A DNA stretch of 44,775 nt, taken from assembly GCA_020444075.1 (NCBI GenBank), contig JAHLLR010000042.1, positions 1 to 44,775 on the forward strand, read 5' to 3'. The notes under the pieces are model-generated. The model ran no database searches. It was given only the letters and a program-made list of their open reading frames with translations, and was not told where the DNA came from. Positions 34,519 to 43,015 of this stretch are shown here, piece by piece. Within the stretch, counting starts at the first letter, position 1. Each line of letters opens with the position of its first letter. This DNA comes from Deltaproteobacteria bacterium. Lineage in GTDB: Bacteria; Desulfobacterota; Desulfobacteria; Desulfobacterales; Desulfosarcinaceae. The position numbers were made by a program, and so were the translations under genes.

Positions 34519-34612
34519 CCATCATGCGATCGTATTTGTCAGAAGGGGGGGATGATCAGTCTTCGAGAGCATAAATAACTTTATATATAACATAAAGCCA
34601 AAGGAGGATGTC

Positions 34613-35830
34613 ATGTTTAAACGACTATTGATGGGCTTACTTGCTGCAAGCTTGCTTGTGGTATGGGTGGTGCCTGAGGCTCATGCGATCGTTCGGCGGT
34701 ATTGGTATACTGTAGAGAATAACCATGATTGTTCTGTCGGTGATCTATGTGAGGGGGCCACATCAGTTACGGACACATTATACGGTTGGGATGGAACAAA
34801 TGCCACTTGTGAAGTGACGGGTAGGGTGATTTGTATCCCGCTGAACGGTGGAGAAATTTGTTCAGATGAAAACACCACCGCTGGCCTATCCACAGGCGAC
34901 AATTTTACTGACCAGGAAGACTTTGATATTGAAACGAAATTAGCATCGACCCTAACTAAGTTGGATCCCTTGGTTGGTGATTTGCTCTGTTCTGAAAAGT
35001 ATTCAACCACGGAAACTCAATACAAAGATTTTATACCCAATGGATTCTTGGCGCATTCGGTTTATGAAGGTAGTTTTGGGAACATCGACGAAGAAACCCC
35101 ACCAACAACCTATGAATTAATCGAATCTTGCATTATAGTAAACGGTACTAATCAATACGACTGCACGAAGATTTGGGATTCGACATCCTCAGATCCACCT
35201 CCCCCGCTTCCATGCTGCGGTGTCACAAATACACTCACAGTTGCAATTGCTCCTAATGGGACTGGTACGGTTGAATCGTCTGGAGGGAATCAAACTGATC
35301 CAAATGTACCTGATATCAACTGTCCGGAAGATTGCAGCGAGGAATACAATGGCGCCGAGCCTCCTTATAATGGATGCCCGGAGGTCGTGCTGACGGCTGC
35401 GCCAATTGATAATGGCTTAGATGGCGTTGCATTTACTGGATGGGATGGTGGCGATTGCACTGGCATAACTGAAACCACATGCACTACTTCCGCAAAGGGC
35501 AGCCACACGATAACGGCCAACTTTGAAACATCTTATGTAACCCTAAGAGTGCAAGTAATAAATGGAAATGGTAAGGGCAAAGCGTACATTTGGTCACCGC
35601 GTTCCGATTTTGATGATCCAGCGGAATATTATTGTGACAACACTTATGAAAATTGTGATAAGAAATTCGGCGAATTGTGCGAATTTCCTATGGGCACATC
35701 CGTTGTCATCAAACGTCAAGGAGCCCCTTTTAAAGAATGGGGCGGCGTTTGCGAAGGGACACCTAACTCCTCTGATACTTGCTCATTTGTTATGGATCAG
35801 AGTCAAGTTGTAAAGGTAATCTTTTATTGA
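34613..35830 (+). CDS. Secreted Cys-rich protein with bacterial B-repeat-like domains
   Basis: 405 residues after AAAGGAGG. A signal peptide (KRLLMGLLAASLLVVWVV, cleavage after AHA) leads a Cys-rich exported protein. From about 205 it has a repeat of the type TLTVAIAPNGTGTVES ... TLTAAP...FTGWDGGDCTG ... ITANFE, and a second diverged copy to the end (VQVINGNGKGKAY ... FKEWGGVCEG ... VVKVIFY). Such repeats occur in bacterial surface proteins (InlB B-repeat-like). Residues 30-200 are unrecognised. The gene is clearly more AT-rich than its neighbours, which suggests transfer or a fast-evolving surface protein. It follows the FecR-barrel gene and ends before a strong terminator. Confidence 0.75.
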   Translation: MFKRLLMGLLAASLLVVWVVPEAHAIVRRYWYTVENNHDCSVGDLCEGATSVTDTLYGWDGTNATCEVTGRVICIPLNGGEICSDENTTAGLSTGDNFTDQEDFDIETKLASTLTKLDPLVGDLLCSEKYSTTETQYKDFIPNGFLAHSVYEGSFGNIDEETPPTTYELIESCIIVNGTNQYDCTKIWDSTSSDPPPPLPCCGVTNTLTVAIAPNGTGTVESSGGNQTDPNVPDINCPEDCSEEYNGAEPPYNGCPEVVLTAAPIDNGLDGVAFTGWDGGDCTGITETTCTTSAKGSHTITANFETSYVTLRVQVINGNGKGKAYIWSPRSDFDDPAEYYCDNTYENCDKKFGELCEFPMGTSVVIKRQGAPFKEWGGVCEGTPNSSDTCSFVMDQSQVVKVIFY

Positions 35831-35886
35831 TCTTTACACGCAAGAAACGTCCGATCCTATTCGTAGACAGATGATCTAAACCAGAA

Positions 35887-35922
35887 AACGGCAGGGCCAT
35901 TAATCGCCCTGCCGTTGTTTTT
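35887..35922. terminator. Bidirectional rho-independent terminator
   Basis: AACGGCAGGGC (35887-35897) and GCCCTGCCGTT (35906-35916) form a perfect 11-pair stem with an 8-base loop. TTGTTTTT follows on the + strand, and on the - strand the stem continues into TTTT. It separates the converging secreted-protein and cyclase genes. Confidence 0.92.
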
Positions 35923-36013
35923 GGGGACCTATTGATGGTTGGACGTCCTTATTTAACTTGCGTCCCGCTATGATATCGCACGGCTTTTCCCCGTCCATTC
36001 ACATCCGTCCGGA

Positions 36014-38278
36014 CTATTTGGTTTTGGGCTCAAACACACATTCCCAATCCTCCGGCGGCGGATCATCCTTATAGACCATGCAACGCTGGAGCATGGTCTT
36101 GGATGGCCCGTCGTCGGGGCGCAAGGCAAGGGCACGCTTGAAGTGGGCGATCGCCTGGGGCCAGTGCTGGCGGCAGTACTCGTCATAGCCGGCGGCATAG
36201 GCCTCCAGGGCACCCAGGTGTTCCGGTGACAAGGTCTCGCCGGCACGGGCGATCAGTTCGTAGACCCGCACGCACTGCTCCTTGCCCACCACCCGCACCA
36301 GGTCCATATCCCGCACAATGAAATCTTCCTTGACCAGTTCGTAGGTATTCTCACCGATGATGATGCTGGTTTTGTACTGCTTATTCAGGCCCTCCAGGCG
36401 CGAGCCCAGGTTGACCTGGTCCCCCAGGACGCCATAGGCGAAACGGTAGCGAGACCCCAGATTGCCGATGAGCATGGGCCCGCTGTTGATCCCGGTGCGT
36501 GCGTGAAGAATCGGCCGTCCAGAATCGGCCCATTCCTTGGACAATTTATGGCGTGCGTCACGCATGGCCAAGGCTGCCTCGCAGGCCCGCTTGGCGTGGT
36601 CGGGCTGCTCGATGGGTGCCCCGAAAAAGGCCATGACCTCGTCGCCCACGTACTCCTTGAGCGTGCCGCGCTGTTTGAAGATTTCCTCCGACACGCGGTT
36701 GAAGTATTCGCTGAGGATCTTGATCATCTCCTTCGGCCCGTAGCGCTCCGAGTAACTCGTGAAGCGCTCCAGGTCGGAAAAGAGCACGGTCAGCACCTTT
36801 TCCTCGCCCCCCAGGGTCAGTTGTTCGGGGTCCTTGAGCATCTCTTCGATGACCATGGGGGCGACGTACTGCCGGAAGGTGCCCTTGATCCGTCTGCGGT
36901 CTTTTTCCACCGTGGCGTAGCGGAAAACGGTGACGAAGGTGTAGCTGATCGCCAGGGAGGCCAGGGGATAGACCATGTTGAGCCAGAGGTTGAACTGGAT
37001 GAAAAGCCATCGAGTGAAAAGAATATGCAGGGTGAAAATGCCAAGCGCAATAATAAGGCCGGCCATGGCTTTCACCCGGGGCAGGAAGACGCCGGGCAGC
37101 AGGCCGATGGAAATGATGGCGATCAGGTCGAAGATCTCGGACCAGCGGGGCTTGTTGATGAACCGTCCGGTGAGCATATTGTCGATGACCGTCGCATGGA
37201 TCTCCACCCCCGGGTAAACCGGGCTGAAGGGCGTCGACCTCAGGTCATGGGTGCCGACGGCGGTGGCCCCCACCAGAACGATCCGGTCCTTGAACGTCCC
37301 GGCCGGTGTCTCGCCTTTTAAAATGTCGGTGATGGAATAGTGGGGGAAGACCCCGGCAGGGCCGAGGTAGTTGATCCGAAGATGCCCATTTTCGTCGGTG
37401 GGAATAAATTGGGGGCCCATCTGGATGCCTTTTACACCATAGTCGGGGACGTTCACGATCAGCTGGGGCCGATCCAGGTACTGCCAGACGCACTGCACCG
37501 TCAGGTGGGGAAAGAGGTCTTCGCCGCACTTGATCATCAGGGGAACGTTGCGCACCACGCCGTCCAGGTCGCTGGCCACGGTGAAAAACCCTGATCCGTC
37601 GGCGGCATCGGAGAGTATTTTCAGGTTGGCTTCCGGTGCATAGGCGGTGATGAACGGAAGCCGGGAGGCTTCCGGTTCCTGTTGGAGAATCATGGGATAC
37701 TTGGATTTGTCGATCAGTGCCAGCTGACGGTCGATTTCTTTCTTTCCGATGTCGTAATTCAATTCCGACGGGCTCATGTGGAAGAAATAGCCCAGCACCG
37801 TGGTCGAATGGGCCTGGCGGATTGCATCCGCAAGGATCCGGTCGTTGATGTCCTTCCGCACCTGCCCGGACGTTAGATCGACCAGGCCTTCGTTGGTCTC
37901 TGCCAGGCGGTCGAGAGCCTCTTGAAACTCCTGGGAAACGGTCGGGTCGCTATTTTCTTCCGGCTCCAGGAATCCGATGTCAAAGCCGATCACCTTGGCG
38001 CCGTCCTCGGAAAGCCGGTCCACCAAAAGGGCGATCTTGGAACGCGGCCACGGCCAGCGGCCCTCCTGGTCGAGGCTCTTTTCATCGATCATGGCCAGCG
38101 CTACCACCGGTGAGGGTTGCAGACGGCCCCGTTGGAGAAAACGCATATCGTAGAGTTTTAATTCAAAGAGGTCCAGAATGGGAACATCGATCTGGAACAG
38201 GAAAACGGTCAAGGCAATTGAAAGCAGGGTGACGACGGCAACGCCCTTCAGATATTTCGGTATTTTAGGCGATTTCAT
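36014..38278 (-). CDS. CHASE2 class III nucleotide cyclase with guanylate-cyclase-like purine residues
   Basis: 754 residues. One N-terminal membrane segment (about 11-31), an extracytoplasmic CHASE2 domain (about 33-345), three membrane segments (about 380-455), then a class III cyclase domain (about 490-680) and a C-terminal TPR-like tail. Metal-binding Asp502 (LFSDLERFT) and Asp546 (EYVGDEV) and the transition-state pair Asn623 and Arg627 (NLGSR) are all kept, so it should be active. The position that is Lys in adenylate cyclases (K-x-x-GD) is Glu542, as in guanylate cyclases, and the second purine position (usually Asp/Thr) is Gly616. The product may therefore be cGMP. The start abuts the stop of the HD gene upstream, so both are one transcript. 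Confidence 0.93.
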   Translation of the reverse strand: MKSPKIPKYLKGVAVVTLLSIALTVFLFQIDVPILDLFELKLYDMRFLQRGRLQPSPVVALAMIDEKSLDQEGRWPWPRSKIALLVDRLSEDGAKVIGFDIGFLEPEENSDPTVSQEFQEALDRLAETNEGLVDLTSGQVRKDINDRILADAIRQAHSTTVLGYFFHMSPSELNYDIGKKEIDRQLALIDKSKYPMILQQEPEASRLPFITAYAPEANLKILSDAADGSGFFTVASDLDGVVRNVPLMIKCGEDLFPHLTVQCVWQYLDRPQLIVNVPDYGVKGIQMGPQFIPTDENGHLRINYLGPAGVFPHYSITDILKGETPAGTFKDRIVLVGATAVGTHDLRSTPFSPVYPGVEIHATVIDNMLTGRFINKPRWSEIFDLIAIISIGLLPGVFLPRVKAMAGLIIALGIFTLHILFTRWLFIQFNLWLNMVYPLASLAISYTFVTVFRYATVEKDRRRIKGTFRQYVAPMVIEEMLKDPEQLTLGGEEKVLTVLFSDLERFTSYSERYGPKEMIKILSEYFNRVSEEIFKQRGTLKEYVGDEVMAFFGAPIEQPDHAKRACEAALAMRDARHKLSKEWADSGRPILHARTGINSGPMLIGNLGSRYRFAYGVLGDQVNLGSRLEGLNKQYKTSIIIGENTYELVKEDFIVRDMDLVRVVGKEQCVRVYELIARAGETLSPEHLGALEAYAAGYDEYCRQHWPQAIAHFKRALALRPDDGPSKTMLQRCMVYKDDPPPEDWECVFEPKTK

Positions 38279-39160
38279 TTACAAATCCGGGTACTCGATA
38301 TCCGCTGGTTTCTCGTTGGTGAACAGATAGTTTCCGAATACGTTGGATTGCAGGTTGGCGATCCACTGTTTGCCCTCGTGGGTTACCTTCAGGTATCCGA
38401 GGGCTTCTTGAACGTAGGGGCTGACCCTGTCCCAGTAGAATTTCGCGTTGCAGTCCCTGAGGTCCCCGGGGGTCTTGTAGCCGAGCTTCTGGTTGAGCCC
38501 CAATTCTTCGAACTCATAGAACAGAGCCGTGCATTTCTGCAGCCGGTTGGGGTCGGCCAGCTGCCCGATGAAATCAGCGGCGCGCACCAGCCCGGGGAAT
38601 CCGGACGTATCCTTGTACCGGTCGTCATCGGGAACAGGGAAGCGGGTCATCTCGATGTACGAGGCGATCAGCTCTGCGTCCACCAGACCGCCCGACTCTC
38701 TGAGCATCTTTTTCCCGAAACGCTCGAGAACGAAACGTTTGCTCCGGTCGATGTGGTAGGGCGCCAGCTGGGCATCGGTGGTGCCTTCCGGAAGGGTGAT
38801 CGTTTTTTTGCCTATCCCCGTGGCCAGCTTGTAGCCATTGTCATCCGCGCAGATTCCCTTGACATAGCCGATGTCGTGGCACAGCAGGGCGATCATGAAA
38901 TGCGTCCAGTCTTTTGGAGATACGCGCCCTTCCGACAGGTGCTTGCCTTCAAGGATGGACTGCCCGGCCAGGGTGACCATGATCGTATGTTCTGCGTCAT
39001 GATAAAGGGCGTCGGAATTGGCGATGTTCTCCAAGGCCAGGTGCGCCGTCCAGGTGATGATGTTGCCCAAGCCTTTTTCCATGTCACTGTAGGTTCGCTG
39101 ATAGGCCTCCATGATCTGGGTTTTACAGTAATCTGCCTTGATTTTCTGAAGATTAAGCAT
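38279..39160 (-). CDS. HD-domain phosphohydrolase, phosphodiesterase-like
   Basis: 293 residues from the second ATG (39160), which has AAGGATGG at good spacing; the ATG at 39169 touches AAGG. The HD metal site is seen as YHDAEH (His54, Asp55, His58) and LLCHDIGYVKG (His95-Asp96). The first motif resembles the H[ND]xxH of cyclic-nucleotide phosphodiesterases. It is a soluble cytoplasmic protein. Because its gene directly precedes the CHASE2 cyclase without a gap, hydrolysis of the cyclic nucleotide made by that enzyme is a reasonable guess. Other HD activities cannot be excluded. Confidence 0.8.
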   Translation of the reverse strand: MLNLQKIKADYCKTQIMEAYQRTYSDMEKGLGNIITWTAHLALENIANSDALYHDAEHTIMVTLAGQSILEGKHLSEGRVSPKDWTHFMIALLCHDIGYVKGICADDNGYKLATGIGKKTITLPEGTTDAQLAPYHIDRSKRFVLERFGKKMLRESGGLVDAELIASYIEMTRFPVPDDDRYKDTSGFPGLVRAADFIGQLADPNRLQKCTALFYEFEELGLNQKLGYKTPGDLRDCNAKFYWDRVSPYVQEALGYLKVTHEGKQWIANLQSNVFGNYLFTNEKPADIEYPDL

Positions 39161-39478
39161 GATTGCCATCCTTATTATTTATTCTTAGAAAAGCTGGTCC
39201 TTGGGCTTGATCAGAGGCCGTAGGTTACGCCTTGGCAGTTTGTGTCAAAATCACAAGCACCAAATTACCAATAAATTTCAAATTCCAATAACCAATGACC
39301 ACAACCTTCCAGAGCGAGACCTTGTTTGGAGTTTCGAATTTCGGTCATTGGGAATTATTTGATACTTGTCATTTGATATTTGGGATTTCGATAAATCAAT
39401 GAACTTCCCACCAAGCACATCCCCTTTGGGGATAACCAAAGCCTGACATGGTCCAGTATCCTTTACACCGTCCTTTCA
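39161..39478. other. Intergenic region with AT-rich inverted repeat
   Basis: 318 bases between the RND-fusion gene and the HD gene, both on the - strand. It contains the inverted repeat at 39281-39356 and a tight hairpin ATCCCC-TTT-GGGGAT at 39419-39433, 46 bases past the RND stop, that may end or slow transcription. On the - strand a TTGACA hexamer is present (39201-39250 region), but without a clear -10 partner. No gene is supported. Confidence 0.5.
39281..39356. repeat. AT-rich inverted repeat, probably a dispersed intergenic element
   Basis: AATTCC (39281-39286) plus CAATGACC (39293-39300) are mirrored by GGTCATTG (39343-39350) plus GGAATT (39351-39356). The flanks are unusually rich in short A/T words such as AAATTTCAAATTCC and TCATTTGATATTTGGG, different from the rest of the window. 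No open frame. It looks like a small non-coding repeat rather than a regulatory leader; copies elsewhere in the genome would confirm this. Confidence 0.55.
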
Positions 39479-42400
39479 TCAGTTCGCGGACCCGGCTATA
39501 AACGTCCAGAGCAGGTCGCCGTCGGTTTTCAGTCTATTCAAGGTCTCTTCGAGAAGCTGTTCGCCGTCGTTATCCACCTCCAGGAGCAGGGTGGTGGCCT
39601 TGAAGGCAATTGAAAAGGCGACAATTTTTTCAAAACGGGTTTGCAGTGCGCCGATATCCCCTTTGAAGCGATCCATGACCAAACGGATGCCATCGTCGGC
39701 ATGGCTGGGAATCAACACGGCAAACGCGTCCGTGTCGATACGGCTGACCATGTCGCATCGCCTGATGTTGGCACTGAGTGTTTTGCCGATCTCCCGAAGG
39801 ACGTCGTCTTTGATCCGGTTGAGACGATTATCAGGGGTACCGGCAAAGTTGATCTCTATCTCGGCCATGGCAAGTTTTTCCCCGAGCCTGTAAGCACGAT
39901 TGGCCTCCTGCTCAAGGGACCTGACGAATCCTTTGCGGTTGCTTAATCCGGTCAGGTCATCCACCAGGCTTTCATTGGCCAGGCAGGTGGTCAGACGTTC
40001 CACGCGGTCGCAGAGAATGCGCATCATGTTGACGAAGAACTTCTGGGCGGTGGGCGGATAGAGCCATTGCAGCCGCTGGATCACCTTCCAGTTGATGGGC
40101 AGCAGTTCACTGTCTTTCGTGGCCATCACGGTGGCCGAGCGCGGCGCGGAGCGCAGCAGCCCCATTTCACCCAGGATATCACCGGTGCCGACTTTGGCAA
40201 TGCACTTCTGGATGCCTTCGTGACTGCTCAGCGTGCAGGTGGGATCGTAGTCGATGACGTCAAAGCCGCCCGATATGATCGCATACATGGATTCGCTCCG
40301 GTCGCCCTTGTAGAACAGCGGCTGCCCCGCGTTGACCTTCTTGATCGTGCCGGCCATGATGATGGAATGAACCTCTGCGCGCGAAAGCCCCTGGAACAGG
40401 GGAATGCCCAGGCCGGTTTCCCCGCCCATCTTGATGCGCACCAGATCCCAGAGGGTTACCAGCTCGACGCGCTGCATCAGGATCGGCAGCAGGACCAGGT
40501 CGCCCACCAGGGCCGAGACCATCGTGATGACCATCATCGTCCCGAAGATGGCGGTGGGCTTGAATCCCGAGAAGGCCAGGATGAAAAAGCCCGTGCTGAT
40601 GGTCAGGGTGGTGAAGATGATCGGTCGCCCGATGTGGCTGATGGTCTCTCTCAACGCCCGCTTGTCGTCTAGGTCTTTCTTGAACTCATGGTTAAATCGC
40701 ACCAGGTAGTGGATGGTATCGTCCACGGCCAGGCCGATGGCGATGCTGGCGATGAGGCTGGTCGCCATGGACAGTTCGATGCCCAGCCATCCCATGAGCC
40801 CGAAATTGATCACGATGGGGAACAGGTTGGGGACGATGGCGATCAGGCCCACCGTGGATGAGAGAAACAGGGCGAACATGATGATGAAAATAATGGCCAT
40901 GGTCAGAAAGAAGCTCTTGACCTGCCCGGATACCAGGTGGTGGCTGCTGGCGGAGATGACGATGCCGAACCCGGTGACGTCCCATTTCAGATCCCGGTTG
41001 AAGGCTTCGGCGACATGGCGGAGAATCGTTTTGCGCAGGCCCAGGAAGTCTTTGGAGCTGGATATGTGGGTCAACAGGAGGATGTTGGCCTGTGACAGCG
41101 ACGGTCCCATGAAGGCGTTGAACATGTCCATGCCCAGTATGGATTTGTAGGTGTTCATCAGCATCCTGAGTTCCCAGGATTCCGTGGGCAATTTGTAGAA
41201 GGCGGGATCGAAGCGGTTGGAGGCGTAGTTGACCAGTTTCAGGTAGTCGGCAAAGGAGATGGTTTTGTCGACGCCGGGGAGGGTGTCCAGAAACGCTTGA
41301 AGCGTTTCGATGGAAGCGATGTTTTCCGCACTTTCGAAGTAATCCTCCGTCGGTGACGACATGACCACATTGACGGGAAAACTGCCCGACAGGTGCTGGT
41401 AGATGTCGTGGAAATTTCTGATTACCCGGGTGTTATCCTTGAAATACCCGACCGGGTTGGTTTCCGCTTTCAGACGCAACAGTCCGAAACCGGCGAACAG
41501 CGCCATCCCCGCAATCACCATCAGGGTCATGCGCTGGTGATGGAGATTCAGATCGACAATCCAGCCGAGGAAACGATCCATCATCGACGATGCTTCTTTT
41601 TTTTCGGGGGAGACCTTTTGCCCGCAGGGGACCAAAGAGAGTACGGCGGGCAGGTAGGTCATGACCAGGATCAGAAATGCGGCCATCCCGATGCACGAGA
41701 AAAGGGCAAATTCCCGGATGGCGGAGATGCGGTTGACAAACAGGGACCCCAGGCCGAGCAGGGTGGTCAGGATAGCCAGAAGGGTCGGCAGGGTCGTCCG
41801 GGAAAAGGCGATTGCCGCTGCATCGACGGACGACCGATCCGGACTGGCGGATTCCCGATATTCAGCCAGGATATGCAGGCAGTAGGCCGTTCCCACGGCA
41901 ATCAGAAAGACCGGCACGATCATGGTCAGGATCGACAGCGGAACCCCGAGAAGGGAAACCATGCCGAAGGTCCAGATCAGGCACAAGGTGACGCAGGAGA
42001 GCGGAATCAGCGTGTATAGTACATTTCTGAACAGCAGGAAGAGAACCACTGCGATCAGCATGAACGTGATCGGCGGCAGGCGCAGGAAATCCCTTTTCGT
42101 GAATTGTGCCAGCGCCTGGGAAATCAGCGGCATGCCGATCTGGTAAAGCCGGATATCCGGGTCGGTTTTATCGATCAACGACTGGACGGCATCGATGACA
42201 TCGTCCTGAATGGCGTCTTTATTCAGCACCAGGGTGATCGCGGTGGTGTTGTGGTCTTCGGAGATCAGATTGTGTTCGAACAGGTCGGCGCCGGAAACGA
42301 AGGCCATGAATTGCTCCATCGGCCAATTCCCGGAAAGGTCAACCGCGTTCTTGATTCCGGAGAGGCCGATAACCCGCTGGACCCCTTCGATCTTTTTCCC

Positions 42401-42712
42401 CGCTTCTTCCAGTTGGGCGATCTTCTGAAAGTTGAGCGGATCGAAAACATTGTTGCACTTGACGACCACGCGGATGATCTCCTCCGATCCGAAAACCGTC
42501 TTGAATGCTTCGTATTGAGCGTTCTCGGGGAGGTCTTCGATAATCAGGTCGTGGATCGATGTCTTGAATGAGAGCCGGGGGATGAAGGCGGCCAACAGGA
42601 GGGTTATCCCGGCAACCACCGCGAGGGCGAGCCGGCGGTGGTCAAGCACCCGCTGGACATAATCGATCGGGTTTAAGGACCTGGCAATCTGATGAAGACG
42701 ATGGTTGTGCAT
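39479..42712 (-). CDS. RND/MMPL-type transporter fused to a cNMP-binding domain and degenerate GGDEF domain
   Basis: 1077 residues from the third in-frame ATG (42712), which has GGAG six bases upstream; the ATG at 42736 has none. Residues about 25-760 are an RND superfamily exporter with two six-helix bundles, including the GLAVDDTIHYLVRF helix near 661, and two periplasmic loops. A cyclic-nucleotide-binding domain follows (about 773-887) with cassette GDILGEMGLLRSAPRSATV, keeping the Glu and Arg-Ser. The C-terminal 155 residues align with GGDEF domains (DDLTGLSNRKGF), but the signature motif reads DTDAF, so it is probably inactive as a cyclase. Such a fusion suggests export gated by cyclic nucleotide. 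Substrate unknown; related RND proteins move hopanoids and other lipids. Confidence 0.88.
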   Translation of the reverse strand: MHNHRLHQIARSLNPIDYVQRVLDHRRLALAVVAGITLLLAAFIPRLSFKTSIHDLIIEDLPENAQYEAFKTVFGSEEIIRVVVKCNNVFDPLNFQKIAQLEEAGKKIEGVQRVIGLSGIKNAVDLSGNWPMEQFMAFVSGADLFEHNLISEDHNTTAITLVLNKDAIQDDVIDAVQSLIDKTDPDIRLYQIGMPLISQALAQFTKRDFLRLPPITFMLIAVVLFLLFRNVLYTLIPLSCVTLCLIWTFGMVSLLGVPLSILTMIVPVFLIAVGTAYCLHILAEYRESASPDRSSVDAAAIAFSRTTLPTLLAILTTLLGLGSLFVNRISAIREFALFSCIGMAAFLILVMTYLPAVLSLVPCGQKVSPEKKEASSMMDRFLGWIVDLNLHHQRMTLMVIAGMALFAGFGLLRLKAETNPVGYFKDNTRVIRNFHDIYQHLSGSFPVNVVMSSPTEDYFESAENIASIETLQAFLDTLPGVDKTISFADYLKLVNYASNRFDPAFYKLPTESWELRMLMNTYKSILGMDMFNAFMGPSLSQANILLLTHISSSKDFLGLRKTILRHVAEAFNRDLKWDVTGFGIVISASSHHLVSGQVKSFFLTMAIIFIIMFALFLSSTVGLIAIVPNLFPIVINFGLMGWLGIELSMATSLIASIAIGLAVDDTIHYLVRFNHEFKKDLDDKRALRETISHIGRPIIFTTLTISTGFFILAFSGFKPTAIFGTMMVITMVSALVGDLVLLPILMQRVELVTLWDLVRIKMGGETGLGIPLFQGLSRAEVHSIIMAGTIKKVNAGQPLFYKGDRSESMYAIISGGFDVIDYDPTCTLSSHEGIQKCIAKVGTGDILGEMGLLRSAPRSATVMATKDSELLPINWKVIQRLQWLYPPTAQKFFVNMMRILCDRVERLTTCLANESLVDDLTGLSNRKGFVRSLEQEANRAYRLGEKLAMAEIEINFAGTPDNRLNRIKDDVLREIGKTLSANIRRCDMVSRIDTDAFAVLIPSHADDGIRLVMDRFKGDIGALQTRFEKIVAFSIAFKATTLLLEVDNDGEQLLEETLNRLKTDGDLLWTFIAGSAN

Positions 42713-42741
42713 GTCACGCTCCAACATGGGTTCCATTAAAC

Positions 42742-42757
42742 AGCGAATTCAATGCCC
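42742..42757 (-). promoter_or_regulatory. Candidate sigma-54 promoter of the RND-cNMP-GGDEF gene
   Basis: On the - strand GGGCATTGAATTCGCT has GG-N10-GC spacing with a GGCA -24 box; the -12 box is TCGCT instead of TTGCT. The predicted start near 42732 leaves a leader of about 20 bases to the ATG at 42712 and would exclude the upstream ATG. One mismatch in a core box makes a chance match possible. Confidence 0.3.
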
Positions 42758-42920
42758 TGTTTATGATATTACGGATCGGTCGCCCTGGTTTTTCCGCGAC
42801 CGCTCAATTCACCATTGGAAAGAGCCGCCTAAGTGTATGTGCTATAAATGGTAATAGAATCGGAAGGATGAGACTATACTAATTCAGCCACGTGAAGTGT
42901 GTCAAGGTAGAATCAGCAGG

Positions 42921-42949
42921 CGCCGACTGCCCTGCCGAAGCAGTTGGCG
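42921..42949 (-). repeat. Hairpin downstream of truA
   Basis: CGCCGACTGC and GCAGTTGGCG pair over ten positions with one mismatch and a 9-base loop, about 65 bases beyond the truA stop on the - strand. No T-run follows, so termination would not be of the classic intrinsic type. Confidence 0.4.
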
Positions 42950-43015
42950 GGACCGGTGGAACCTATCCCCTCCACAGCGTTTGGCATCGAATGACACCGA
43001 TTTGAAAAGGTTGCT

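Larger units (their letters stand above)
42713..43015. other. Intergenic region upstream of the RND-fusion gene
   Basis: 303 bases holding a candidate sigma-54 promoter for the RND gene (42742-42757, - strand) and a hairpin beyond the truA stop (42921-42949). Nothing else recognised. Confidence 0.5.

Noticed and set aside
39479-42712. Active diguanylate cyclase at the C terminus of the RND fusion
   Set aside because: The GGDEF signature is replaced by DTDAF, so catalytic activity is unlikely although the fold is probably kept.
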